Source: Myxococcales bacterium (GTDB lineage Bacteria; Myxococcota_A; Polyangia; Polyangiales; Polyangiaceae). Taken from it: a stretch of DNA of 64,000 nt. Position numbers and translations under genes: made by a program. Every line of letters begins with the position of its first letter. Position 1 is the first letter of the stretch. Location: positions 21,905 through 85,904 of the forward strand of contig SXNL01000007.1 of NCBI GenBank assembly GCA_005777185.1. Direction: 5' to 3'. Of the stretch, positions 36,841 through 46,117 are shown piece by piece. The notes beneath the pieces were generated by a model that was given only the letters and a program-made list of their open reading frames with translations, ran no database searches and was not told the origin of the DNA.

Positions 36841-38793
36841 TCACGCCATCGGGACGAGCCGGACGCGCTCGTCGTAGAGGGCACCGCCCTCGCCGAGGTC
36901 GGTCGTCGCGGCGCGGATGAGGACGTTCGGGCAGCGACCGTCCCTCAGGTGCCCGCCCTTCGGCACGATGGCGACGTCGCGGCGTTGCTCGGCGTCGTGC
37001 TTCACGCGCACGGTCATCGACCCGATGCGAGACTCGAGCCGGCCTTCTCCCCCATCGGCGATCCCGGAGGCGGCGTCGGGGTGAACCGTCACGACGGCAG
37101 GACCCCTGGGCTCCTTCGCCCACTGAGACGACTGGGAGCGCTCGGTCGAGAGGGACATCAGGACAAGCGGGTAGCTCACGTCGCCGGGCTCGGCGCTCGG
37201 CCTCGCGGGCGGCTCGGTGATGAGGTTCACGCGACCGCTCGGGGTCGGAAAGCGTCGGTCGGCGAAGAGGATCCGGGGCGCGAGCGGATTCTTCACCGGA
37301 CCGCGATCCAGCGTCTCGAGCGTGACCCCGGCGGGCTCCATCCTGGAGCCGAGGAGGCGCCGCTTCCACGACGCGGCGTCCCCGTCGATCGCGTCGCCGA
37401 GGCCCACGCGGGACGCGAGGGCCTGCATGATCTCCAGGTCGCTCCGTACGTCGGCCGGGGGCGCAACGACCGGGCGCGCCGAGCCCAGGTAGTGGTGACC
37501 GTAGGCGCCGAGGAGATCGTCGGCCTCCAGCAGCGTGGTCGTCGGCAGGACCAGGTGCGCCTCGCGCGCGGTGTCGGTGAGGAACGCGTCGACCACGACC
37601 ACGAGCTCGCGCGTCGCGAGCGCCTCGCGCGTCGTGTTCGAGTCCGGCAGCATCGCGACGGGGTTGCCCGCGGTGATCCACACGGCGCGGATCGGCGGAT
37701 CTCTCGCGGCCAGCACCTCCCTCCCGAAGAGCGGCTCGCACACCGAGCGCGGCGCGGCGCTGAGCCCACGCACGAAGGAGGTGTCGAACGCCCCGCGGCG
37801 CTTGTAGTAGAACGACACGCCGCCGCCCGGGATCCCGATGTTGCCGCTGAGGGCCGCGAGCGCGTCGAGCGCGCGGACGATGGCCGCCCCGTTCGCGCGG
37901 CGGCCCATGCCCCACCCGACGAGGATCGCCGTCGGCTTCTCGGGCCCGAGCCTCCTCGCGAGATCCTCCGCGCACGCCGGCGGCACGTCCGCCTCCTCGC
38001 ACCACGCCTCGACGGATCGTGCCTCGCACATGCGGCGGAAGTCGGGCACATGATCGCAGTACCGCTCCGCTTCGCGGTCGATCCACCCCCGCTCGAACAG
38101 CACCCGCGCGACGGCCATCGCGAGTGCGAAGTCACCGGCGGGGCGCGGCTGGAAGAAGACGTCGCAGTGGCTCCGCGTCTTGTGACTCACGGGATCGATC
38201 AGCACGAGCTGTGCGCCGCGCGCCCTCGCCTCGAGGAGCACAGGCAGCACGTGCGGATTGGACACCGTGACGTTCTTCCCCCAGACGAGGATGTGCCGAG
38301 CGTTCAGGAGATCGTGGAGATCGTTCGAGTCCTCGTCTCCGAAGTCGGTCGCCTGTGCGGCGTCCCCCGCGCCCGAGCAGATATCGCCGCGCTTCACCGT
38401 CACGGGCCCGAAGCGCTCGAAGAACAGGTCGGTGAGGCTCTTCAGGAGACCGAGCGATCCGCCGCTCCTGTAGTGGAAGATCGCCGCGGGCCCGGACTCG
38501 CGACGGATCGCGAGGAGGCGCTCCGCAGCGAAGTCGAGCGCCCGCTCCCACGACACCGGGCGGAGCTCGCCGTCGATGCGGAGGAGGGGCGACGACAGCC
38601 TGTCCAGCGAGTACTGCCTCCCGAGGAAGTGCTGCGTCCGGTAGCAGAGGAACCCGCGCGTGATGGGGTGAGCCGGGTCGCCGGCGATGCGCGTCACCTT
38701 CCCGTCCTCGACGGTGGCGACGATGCCGCACGCGTCGGGGCAGTCGCGGTTGCAGACGGTCTTCCTCGTCTCGGGCATGCCTCTTTCGCTCAC
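36841..38793 (-). CDS. Molybdopterin-dependent oxidoreductase (formate dehydrogenase/DMSO reductase superfamily)
   Basis: KTVCNRDCPDACGIVATVEDGKVTRIAGDPAHPITRGFLCYR [4Fe-4S] motif; GSLGLLKSLTDLFFERFG; VWGKNVTVSNPH; GNPVAMLPDSN. Confidence 0.92.
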   Translation of the reverse strand: MSERGMPETRKTVCNRDCPDACGIVATVEDGKVTRIAGDPAHPITRGFLCYRTQHFLGRQYSLDRLSSPLLRIDGELRPVSWERALDFAAERLLAIRRESGPAAIFHYRSGGSLGLLKSLTDLFFERFGPVTVKRGDICSGAGDAAQATDFGDEDSNDLHDLLNARHILVWGKNVTVSNPHVLPVLLEARARGAQLVLIDPVSHKTRSHCDVFFQPRPAGDFALAMAVARVLFERGWIDREAERYCDHVPDFRRMCEARSVEAWCEEADVPPACAEDLARRLGPEKPTAILVGWGMGRRANGAAIVRALDALAALSGNIGIPGGGVSFYYKRRGAFDTSFVRGLSAAPRSVCEPLFGREVLAARDPPIRAVWITAGNPVAMLPDSNTTREALATRELVVVVDAFLTDTAREAHLVLPTTTLLEADDLLGAYGHHYLGSARPVVAPPADVRSDLEIMQALASRVGLGDAIDGDAASWKRRLLGSRMEPAGVTLETLDRGPVKNPLAPRILFADRRFPTPSGRVNLITEPPARPSAEPGDVSYPLVLMSLSTERSQSSQWAKEPRGPAVVTVHPDAASGIADGGEGRLESRIGSMTVRVKHDAEQRRDVAIVPKGGHLRDGRCPNVLIRAATTDLGEGGALYDERVRLVPMA

Positions 38794-40463
38794 TTCGGGG
38801 CTGCACCCGCGACGAGCTCGGCGGCCTTCTTGCGCTCCTCGGCGCGCTTCTGCAGCGCGGGATCGGAGAACGCCGCGGCCGCGCGCCCGAAGCGCGCCGC
38901 CACGTCCTGGAAGTACGCGGCCCTCGCGTCGTCGGGCGGGGCGAGCGCGAGCAACACGGCCGCGTCGTACTCGGCCATCGCGCCGACGGTCGGATCCTTC
39001 GCCAGCGCCTCGAGCGCCTTCACGTCGCGGATCTGGAGCTCGCCGGGGCTCTTCGCGTGCATCATCTGCACCGCGTCGTCGGGCCCGCGGCTGAGGGCGT
39101 CCACGAGCGCGCCGAGGAGGCGGGCGGCGGGATCCGCATCGCCCGCGTGGTGCAGGATGTCGCGGACCGCGTCGAAGTCTGCGCCGCGCCAGTGCGTGCG
39201 CCCGAGGTCGAATCGCACCCGGGTGTACTGCCTCCTCAGGACCGGGTCCGCGAACCGCCGGGGATCCTGGTCGAGCGCGGCGCGCACGGTCCAGGGCACG
39301 CCGCGCTGGAACACGCGGGACAGGACGGACGGGTCCGTCGTGTCCCTCGCCGGGAGGAGAAAGCCCGCGTAGAACGTGGAGAGGACGCCGAGGAGGGCGC
39401 CGTCGTCGGCGGTCACCGGCGGGAGGATGAGATCGTCGAGCATGTCGATCCTTCGCCCCGCGTACATGCGCGCGAGGGTCGCGCGCGCGCGCGTGACGCG
39501 TGCATCATGCACGAACCCGACGCTGGCCAGCTCGCGCAGGCCGAGGAGGACCGCGTCGCGTGCGCGAGCCTTCCGTGGTTCGAGCGCCTGCTCGAGCGTC
39601 ACGAAGTAGGCATCCTTCAGCTCGGGATCCTTGTTCCACTCCTCGGGCACGGGGATCTGGCGCGTCCCCTCGATGAAGCGCAGCTCGGCGAGGCCCGCCT
39701 CGATGGCGACGATCGCGCGGCCGTAGAACGCGAGCTTGGCGCCCGCGAGGGAGATCTCCTCGACGATGCGCGCCTGCTCGACGTACCAGTCCTTGATGAG
39801 CGCCTGCGTGTGGGCGAGCACCCGGTCCTTGGTGAACGGGGGCGCGAGCCTCGGCATGGGGCGCGGCGTGCGGCTGATCCGCGCAGCGAGCGAGAGCCCC
39901 GCCAGGGTGTGACTCAGGAGCGGCGACGTGCCCGCCTCGGGCTTGCGGATCGCAGCATCGGCGATCGCGTCCGCGCACTCCAGCGGCGCGAGATCGGCGC
40001 GAAGCGTTCGCACGAAGCCCGCGGGCCATGGCTGCTCCACGGTGAACCCCGGACAGCGCTCGAGCGCGGCGAGCTGTGCGTCCCGCTTGCCGGGATCGGC
40101 CTCCTTCAGGGCGCGCTCGAGGGCAGGACGCGGGAGCGGGCAGTCCTTCCCCGTCGTCAGGCGCGTCGCATAGGCCGCGCACGTCGCGGGCGCCGGTGGC
40201 ACGCCCTTCACCTTCGTGGCGCGCTCCCACTCGGCCATGTCGGGCGCCACGATCGGCAGCGCGTACCCGGGCTCCTTCCTGGCGGGCGGCGGCTTCACCG
40301 CGACCTTCGGCGCCTCCGCGGGCGGTGCGGCCGAGGCCGTGGCGACCGGCGCGCTCGCGGCGAGCGCTGGCGCCTCGGGCACCTTCGGCGGAGGCGTGGG
40401 AGCCTCGCCACACGCGAGGGCGAGCCCACAAAGGGAGAGACACCCGAGGAGCACGTTTCTCAT
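38790..40463 (-). CDS. Lipoprotein, helical-repeat hypothetical protein
   Basis: MRNVLLGCLSLCGLALACGEAPTPPP lipobox; stop overlaps GTG start of the downstream oxidoreductase (GTGA). Confidence 0.75.
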   Translation of the reverse strand: MRNVLLGCLSLCGLALACGEAPTPPPKVPEAPALAASAPVATASAAPPAEAPKVAVKPPPARKEPGYALPIVAPDMAEWERATKVKGVPPAPATCAAYATRLTTGKDCPLPRPALERALKEADPGKRDAQLAALERCPGFTVEQPWPAGFVRTLRADLAPLECADAIADAAIRKPEAGTSPLLSHTLAGLSLAARISRTPRPMPRLAPPFTKDRVLAHTQALIKDWYVEQARIVEEISLAGAKLAFYGRAIVAIEAGLAELRFIEGTRQIPVPEEWNKDPELKDAYFVTLEQALEPRKARARDAVLLGLRELASVGFVHDARVTRARATLARMYAGRRIDMLDDLILPPVTADDGALLGVLSTFYAGFLLPARDTTDPSVLSRVFQRGVPWTVRAALDQDPRRFADPVLRRQYTRVRFDLGRTHWRGADFDAVRDILHHAGDADPAARLLGALVDALSRGPDDAVQMMHAKSPGELQIRDVKALEALAKDPTVGAMAEYDAAVLLALAPPDDARAAYFQDVAARFGRAAAAFSDPALQKRAEERKKAAELVAGAAPK

Positions 40464-40506
40464 CGGGTGCCATGAAAGCACACGACCCGCGAGAGCGGAT
40501 CGGCGA

Positions 40507-41154
40507 TCAGCACATCGCGCCGCGAGGCACGCACGCCATCCGGCCCCAGCAGGCCTGGCAACTCCCGCTGCTCGCGCAGCCGTTCGTCCGGCAGTCGGCG
40601 ACGCAGTCGTAGCTCGTCGTGCAGCCATCGGCGTCCTGCTTCGGGACGATGCGGCCGCGTGGGCAGAAGCTCGGTCCCGGTGGGACGAGCGCGGGGCACG
40701 ACTTGCCGATGACCTTGATGGTGAGCTCGAAGGTGTCGGCGGGCGTGCCGTTCGCGCCGCGCTTGTACTCGAGCCGGATCTTGTGCTCGCCCACCATGTC
40801 GAGCGGGCCGGTCAGCTTCCACGTCATCTTCTGGACGCCACCCGATCCCACGGCCCCGCCGTTCGAGACGTACTTCTCGGTCGGGTAGCCGAAGGTCCGG
40901 TCGGTCGAGACGACCTGCCACTTGTAGCCCGTCGTCGCGTTGCTCTTCAGGTTCAGGAGGACGTTCTGACCCATGGGGACCGTGACGGTCCTGCCGTCGT
41001 CGGCCTCGGTGAACGTGCGCGCCCTGATCTCGTCTGCGCCCGACACGTCCTCGTCGCTGTTCGCGGGCTCGGCGCCATCGTCGGCGCTGGCGCACGCGAG
41101 GGGAGAGAGGGCGAGGGCGAGGGCGGCAGCGGCGAAGAACGGGGAGAGGCGCAT
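40507..41154 (-). CDS. Chagasin-like (peptidase inhibitor I42) domain plus Cys-rich C-terminal domain, secreted
   Basis: Signal MRLSPFFAAAALALALSPLACAS; LNLKSNATTGYKWQVVS (NxTTGYxW loop), GAVGSGGVQKMTWKL, LEYKRG...DTFELTIKV; then SCPALVPPGPSFCPRGRIVPKQDADGCTTSYDCVADCRTNGCASSGSCQACWGRMACVPRGAMC. Confidence 0.78.
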   Translation of the reverse strand: MRLSPFFAAAALALALSPLACASADDGAEPANSDEDVSGADEIRARTFTEADDGRTVTVPMGQNVLLNLKSNATTGYKWQVVSTDRTFGYPTEKYVSNGGAVGSGGVQKMTWKLTGPLDMVGEHKIRLEYKRGANGTPADTFELTIKVIGKSCPALVPPGPSFCPRGRIVPKQDADGCTTSYDCVADCRTNGCASSGSCQACWGRMACVPRGAMC

Positions 41155-41376
41155 GACGGCTCCTTGTCGAGGTGTGCCGATGTGAGTGCACGCCGTATGC
41201 CCGCACTTGCACTCAATGAAATCAATGCTTTGTCGCATCGGCCCAGGAGGGTTGTTCACTTACCTGGTGGGATAATTACTCACCCGCTCTCTCCCTCGTC
41301 GGCACCAGGTGACCCGGAAATGTCGAGGAAACCGGCACGTCCGGCGCGGCACGGTTGGTGCGTCGGAGCAGCGCCC

Positions 41377-42180
41377 ATGCGCTCGCGACGTCCCGCCCTC
41401 GCCCTCCTGTTCGCCCTCGCGAGCACGCCCCTCACCGCTGGCTGCGCCGCCGAGGTCGACGAGGTCGAGTCCAGCGAGGAGGGCCTCACGCGGGTCACCG
41501 AGGCCGAGCGCGCGGCCGCGCAGGCGACTCCCATCGATGGGTTCGCCTACGATCGCCTCACGCCGACCAGCGCGCGCATGATGCGCGCCGCGCGGTGGTG
41601 GATGGGGGCGCAGGACGAGAGTCCCCGCTACCCCAAGCCGCGCATGTGCGCGACCAACGTCTCCAAGGTGCTCTTCCTGTCGGGCATCACGTCGTTCGAT
41701 CAGGAGGGCGTGCGCGCCATGCTCGCGGACGTCGCGGCCGGCGGCGCGCGCGTCCACAAGTTGCCGATGGCCCACGCCGACTTCGTCGCCGCCCTCAACA
41801 CCATCGACGGCGGCCACATCCCCGCCGGCACGCTGGTGGCGGGGATGAACATCCACACCTCGAGACCCGGCGACCAGCACATCGGCATGATCGGCCACAC
41901 CGACCCCGACGGCACGGTGTGGATCTACCACAACAACTGGTACCGGCCCGAGAACGAGGCGGGCCTCCGCAAGGACCACATGATCTCCGACGAGAACCTC
42001 CGGCGCGGCTTCCCCCGCCAGTGGATGGCGACGCCGTGGCTGCGCGTCACGCGTGACGCGAGCGGGAAGATCACCCGCGCGACGTCGCTCTTGCCCGCAC
42101 TCGACGACATGGACCCGTTCAACGGCAACTACCGGATCACGATGGCGGTGCTTCCCCAGGTCGCGCGCGAGCTGCGGTAG
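41377..42180 (+). CDS. Secreted lipoprotein, candidate papain-like/CHAP-like cysteine peptidase
   Basis: MRSRRPALALLFALASTPLTAGCAAE lipobox; MCATNVSKVLFLSG (Cys), GDQHIGMIGHTDPDGTVWIYHNNW (His plus Asn/Asp). Confidence 0.55.
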   Translation: MRSRRPALALLFALASTPLTAGCAAEVDEVESSEEGLTRVTEAERAAAQATPIDGFAYDRLTPTSARMMRAARWWMGAQDESPRYPKPRMCATNVSKVLFLSGITSFDQEGVRAMLADVAAGGARVHKLPMAHADFVAALNTIDGGHIPAGTLVAGMNIHTSRPGDQHIGMIGHTDPDGTVWIYHNNWYRPENEAGLRKDHMISDENLRRGFPRQWMATPWLRVTRDASGKITRATSLLPALDDMDPFNGNYRITMAVLPQVARELR

Positions 42181-42183
42181 CCC

Positions 42184-42546
42184 TCAGTTGACCCCGCGCC
42201 CCCCGAACACCCGGTCGTACTCCACCCGGTACGCATCCGTCGCGACCTGCGCCGGTCCCGTCCGCGCTGCGGGCGCGCGTTTCTCCGGCGCGCGCTTCTC
42301 CGGCGCGTACTTCACGTCCACGTCGCAGATCCACGGGGCCTGCGCACGCGGCGTCAGCGTCGCGATCTCTCCATGGATGGGCTTGCCCTCCTCGATCGGA
42401 CGCACCTCGCCCGCCTCGAGGCGGTCCTCTCGCGCGCGGAGCACCTGGATGCCCTTCCGGTCCTCCGTAGGGCCCGCGAGGAGGACGACATCCCTGGGCT
42501 TGTCTCCGCCGGCCATGTCCTCCGAGTATGCCGCACCCTGGGCCAT
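42184..42546 (-). CDS. Small hypothetical protein
   Basis: MAQGAAYSEDMAGGDKPRDVVLLAGPTEDRKGIQVLRAREDRLEAGEVRPIEEGKPIHGEIATLTPR...APEKRAPEKRAPAART...; consistent coding pattern. Confidence 0.6.
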   Translation of the reverse strand: MAQGAAYSEDMAGGDKPRDVVLLAGPTEDRKGIQVLRAREDRLEAGEVRPIEEGKPIHGEIATLTPRAQAPWICDVDVKYAPEKRAPEKRAPAARTGPAQVATDAYRVEYDRVFGGRGVN

Positions 42547-42581
42547 CGCGCCCGTCTTACGCGTCGAGAAGCGCTCTCGCC

Positions 42582-43589
42582 TCAGGCGTCGAGCACGATC
42601 CGCATCCGGGCCCGGCCCTCGCGGACCCGGGCGAGCGCCTCGTTCACCGAGGCCAGCGGCATGTGCTCGACGACCGGACGGACGCCTCGCTCCGCGCAGA
42701 ACCCCAGCATCCGGCGCATCGTGGCCGGGCTCCCGATCACGCTGCCGGTCACGCGCTTCTCCTCGTCGAGCAGCCGTTCGGGGTCGATCTCGAGCGGAGC
42801 GGGTGGGATCCCCAGGAGGCAGAGGGTGCCGCCCAGATCCAGCGCCCGCAGCCACGCGTCCCACGCGAGCGCGACGTGTGTCGTGACGAGGACGACGTCC
42901 AGTGACGAGACGGGCGCCGGCCCCCGTGCGTCGAGGAGATCGTCCGCGCCCAGGGACCGCGCGAGGTCCTTCTTCCCGAGATCCGGATCGAACGCCACGA
43001 CCCGCGCGCCCATGCGGTGCGCGATCTGCACCGCCAGGTGCCCGAGGCCGCCGAGGCCCACGATCCCGACGCGCATCCCGACGCCGACGCCGAGGCGCTC
43101 GAGCGGAGAGAACACCGTCAAGCCGGCGCAGAGGAGCGGCGCCGCGCTCGTCGGATCGAGCGTGGACGGGATGGGAAACGCGAACCGCGCGTCGCAGCGC
43201 ACGCTCGAAGCGAACCCTCCCTGCCGTCCCACGCACGTCCGCACCTTGCCCGCGCCGCAGAGGTGCTCGCGCCCCGTCGTGCACGCGCGGCACTCGCCGC
43301 ACGAGCCCGCCTGCCAGCCGACGCCGACCAGGGTCCCCTCCGCGAGCCCCGCCTCGCTGCCGCGCGCCGCGACGCGCCCGACGATCTCGTGCCCCGGGAC
43401 GAGCGGTCGCGCCGCGTTCCAGTCGCCGTCCACGAGGTGCACATCGCTGTGACAGACGGAGCAGTGCACGGGCGCGACGTCGATCTCGTGGGGCCCCAGG
43501 GCGCAAGGCGCGGGGAGCACGACCTCCTCGAGGGGCCCGCGCACGACCGCCTGGGACCAGGCCCGGATCGCTTCCACCATCGGCGCCAA
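42582..43589 (-). CDS. Zinc-dependent alcohol dehydrogenase (YahK/CAD-like)
   Basis: VHCSVCHSDVHLVDGDW...PLVPGHEIVGRVAARG...GSCGECRACTTGREHLC...VGIVGLGGLGHLAVQIAHRMGARVVAF. Confidence 0.93.
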   Translation of the reverse strand: MAPMVEAIRAWSQAVVRGPLEEVVLPAPCALGPHEIDVAPVHCSVCHSDVHLVDGDWNAARPLVPGHEIVGRVAARGSEAGLAEGTLVGVGWQAGSCGECRACTTGREHLCGAGKVRTCVGRQGGFASSVRCDARFAFPIPSTLDPTSAAPLLCAGLTVFSPLERLGVGVGMRVGIVGLGGLGHLAVQIAHRMGARVVAFDPDLGKKDLARSLGADDLLDARGPAPVSSLDVVLVTTHVALAWDAWLRALDLGGTLCLLGIPPAPLEIDPERLLDEEKRVTGSVIGSPATMRRMLGFCAERGVRPVVEHMPLASVNEALARVREGRARMRIVLDA

Positions 43590-43710
43590 GATACCGCGTC
43601 ACCGGACGCCGCCCTCGAGAAATCCGCAAGCGTTCCGCGCGCTTCACACGATGTATGGAAAAGGACGCGCAACACCTGCGCGCACATCGATTCGATGCTA
43701 CAGCGCCCGG

Positions 43711-44913
43711 ATGCTGATCAAGACGTCGCACAAGGCCGGTCCCCGCGTCCTCGACTCGAAGGAGCTCCAGGACGAGTACGTCGCCAAGGAGCTCTCCCGG
43801 AGGCACATGGTGCAGGCCGCGATGCTCGGCTCCGTCGGAACGTGGCTGGGCGCCGCCGGCCTGCTCGGCTGCAGCAGCGCGACGACCACGTCGAGCCCCA
43901 CGGGCACGAAGCCTGGGCCCACGGGCACGGATCCGACGAACCCCGATCCGACGAAGACGGATCCGACGAAGAAGCCGGCCCACCTCGTCGGCATGGGGTA
44001 CAGCGACACCGATCGCAACGCCGCGCTGAAGGCCGCGCTCGCGGAGACGATCGGGCTCGGTATGATCAAGGCAGGGCAGTCGGTCTGCCTGCGGGTGAAC
44101 TCGAACTCGGGCGACCTCTACCCGTACTCGACGTCGGCGGACACGATCCTCGCGGTGGGAGGCATGCTGAAGGATCTCGGGGTCACCGATCTCCGCATCG
44201 GCGATCGCTCCTTCTGGGGCGACACGGGCACCGCGAAGAACCTCACCAACAACGGCATCGCGGGCGCGGCGCAGAAGCTCGGGACCAAGGCGGTCGTGTA
44301 CGACGACACGGTCGAGTGGGTCACGTTGCCCGCGGGCTCGACGCCGAACTGGACCGGCACCGTGCGGTTCCCCAAGGACGTCACGTCGGCCGACCACATC
44401 CTCATCCTCAGCGTCGTGAAGACGCACTTCATCGCGACGGTCACGATGGCGCTCAAGCTCCAGATCGGCATCGTCCACGCCGCCGACCGCCAGCGGGCCG
44501 GCAACCTGCTGAGCCACGACACGAACGTGCTGCACAAGCAGGTCGCCCAGCTCAACAAGGCCATCACCCCCTCGCTCGTCATCATGGACGGCTACCAGGC
44601 GGTCATCTCGGGCGGCCCGACGAAGCGCGACCGGCCGCCGGGGGCGCCCTCCAGCGCGCCGAACACGCTGGTCGGCGATCCGAAGGTGTTCATCGTCAGC
44701 ACCGACCTCGTCGCGGCCGACGTGACGGGCATCGCGGTGCTGCAGGACCTCGCCCCGACGTACGAGCACGTGCAGAAGACGAAGCCCTTCGCGAACCCGG
44801 CCATCAAGGAGGCCGTCGCCGCGGGCCTCGGCATCGCGGACGCGAGCGCGTACGACCTCAGCGGCCCGACGGTGCCGAAGCTCGACACGTACAAGGCCAA
44901 GGTCACGGGCTGA
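43711..44913 (+). CDS. DUF362-like protein with Tat-like/lipoprotein leader
   Basis: ELSRRHMVQAAMLGSVGTWLGAAGLLGCSS; SADHILILSVVKTHFIATVTMALKLQIGIV...LNKAITPSLVIMDGYQAVISGGP. Confidence 0.8.
   Translation: MLIKTSHKAGPRVLDSKELQDEYVAKELSRRHMVQAAMLGSVGTWLGAAGLLGCSSATTTSSPTGTKPGPTGTDPTNPDPTKTDPTKKPAHLVGMGYSDTDRNAALKAALAETIGLGMIKAGQSVCLRVNSNSGDLYPYSTSADTILAVGGMLKDLGVTDLRIGDRSFWGDTGTAKNLTNNGIAGAAQKLGTKAVVYDDTVEWVTLPAGSTPNWTGTVRFPKDVTSADHILILSVVKTHFIATVTMALKLQIGIVHAADRQRAGNLLSHDTNVLHKQVAQLNKAITPSLVIMDGYQAVISGGPTKRDRPPGAPSSAPNTLVGDPKVFIVSTDLVAADVTGIAVLQDLAPTYEHVQKTKPFANPAIKEAVAAGLGIADASAYDLSGPTVPKLDTYKAKVTG
43897..43973 (+). repeat. Short tandem repeats encoding a Thr-Asp-Pro linker
   Basis: CCCACGGGCACG at 43897 and 43918; GATCCGACGAA at a 15-bp period (units from 43929, 43944, 43959). 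Confidence 0.8.
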
Positions 44914-46117
44914 TACGGGCGAGCAGCGCCTCCGCGCACGCGACGAGCTTCCGGGCGGACGGATCCGTGGCGTGCACGTACAGCGCGGCAGGCGCGTCGT
45001 CCGGCATCACCTCCTCCTTGACCCTGAGCTTCTTCGACGCCACGAAGACGACCGGCGCGAGGAGCCCCCGCTCCACCATCTCGACGCGCTTCCAGACGGC
45101 GGCGCGGCTCCAGAAGCCGAGGACCTCGACGTAGACACGGTCGTTCTCCGCGCGCGTGAGGACGAGGTCGGGCACGACGACCCCGACGCCCGGGACGTCG
45201 AGGAGGATGTCGGCCCTCTTCGCGCGCCAGGCCCCCTTCGACGCGTTGATCTCGCCCGCGAGGCGCTGCGCGGCGGGGTTCTCGATCGCACGGCGCGTCG
45301 CGCGCTCCCGGCCGACGCGCTCCCCCTCCGCCCTGAAGATCACCGGGTGTCGGTCCTTTCCCCACCGAAGCCTGGCCTCGAGCCTCCACGCCTCGAACGC
45401 CACGATGTCGCGCATCGCCATCGCGAGGCCGAGCCCGTACTTCGTGACCGACTCGAACAGGCTGAACGGCCCGTCGACGTGCAGGCGGTAGCCGTCGTCG
45501 CCTCGCTCGACCCGGAAGAGCAGGCCCCTGAAACGGAGCGTCCGGAAGAGCGAGCGGTAGGCCGCCGGGGACGCGCCCTTCACCTCGACGTCGAGATCGA
45601 CGGCGCGGAGGAGCACCGCCTCCATCTGCGCGAGCCGCCAGCCACGCGCGATGTCGGCGCCCGACGTCGGCGCCACGGCCTTCAGGATCTCGCGCCGCCT
45701 GAGATCGCAGAACAGCGCACGCTCGAGCTCCGCGGGAGCCATCCCTGCGTCGCGCGCGGCCTCGTCGAGGACGGCGCGGCGATCGAAGTCCACGGACGGT
45801 TCGAGCCGCGCGCGGGCCGCGCGTTCGAACACGGCGCGCCGGAGCGCGACCGGGTCCGATCCCCTTGGCGTCTCGAACGAGCACCCGTCCTCGACCAGCT
45901 TGCGCGCGCCGGCGGCGAGCCGCGCGTGCTTCGACACGAAGGACACCCCCGCCCACGCGTCCTCGATCGCGCCGCGAGGCTCACCCACGCCGGCCCGCGC
46001 GATCTCGAGGTACGCGTCCGCGAGACGCGTGATCTCCGCGGCGCGCTCGGGTGTCTCGCGCGCGAGCACGAGCTCTCCGCCGCGCTCGCGCGCATCAACG
46101 AGATCGCTGGTAAGCAC
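44903..46117 (-). CDS. Bax1-like nuclease (DUF790)
   Basis: MLTSDLVDARERGGELVLAR...; ARGWRLAQMEAVLLRAVDLDVEVKG...YRSLFRTLRFRGLLFRVER...LHVDGPFSLFESVTKYGLGLAM...VVPDLVLTRAENDRVYVEVLGFWSRAAVWKRVEMVERGLLAPVVFVASKKL. Confidence 0.82.
   Translation of the reverse strand: MLTSDLVDARERGGELVLARETPERAAEITRLADAYLEIARAGVGEPRGAIEDAWAGVSFVSKHARLAAGARKLVEDGCSFETPRGSDPVALRRAVFERAARARLEPSVDFDRRAVLDEAARDAGMAPAELERALFCDLRRREILKAVAPTSGADIARGWRLAQMEAVLLRAVDLDVEVKGASPAAYRSLFRTLRFRGLLFRVERGDDGYRLHVDGPFSLFESVTKYGLGLAMAMRDIVAFEAWRLEARLRWGKDRHPVIFRAEGERVGRERATRRAIENPAAQRLAGEINASKGAWRAKRADILLDVPGVGVVVPDLVLTRAENDRVYVEVLGFWSRAAVWKRVEMVERGLLAPVVFVASKKLRVKEEVMPDDAPAALYVHATDPSARKLVACAEALLARISP

Noticed and set aside
39470-39520. 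(CG)n-rich tract with CGTGCATCATGCACG palindrome
   Set aside because: Lies inside the coding sequence 38790..40463 and is explained by Arg/Ala-rich codons.
42184-44769. 861-aa minus-strand ORF spanning adh and DUF362 genes
   Set aside because: Overlaps two confident genes out of frame; only the last ~121 codons look protein-like.
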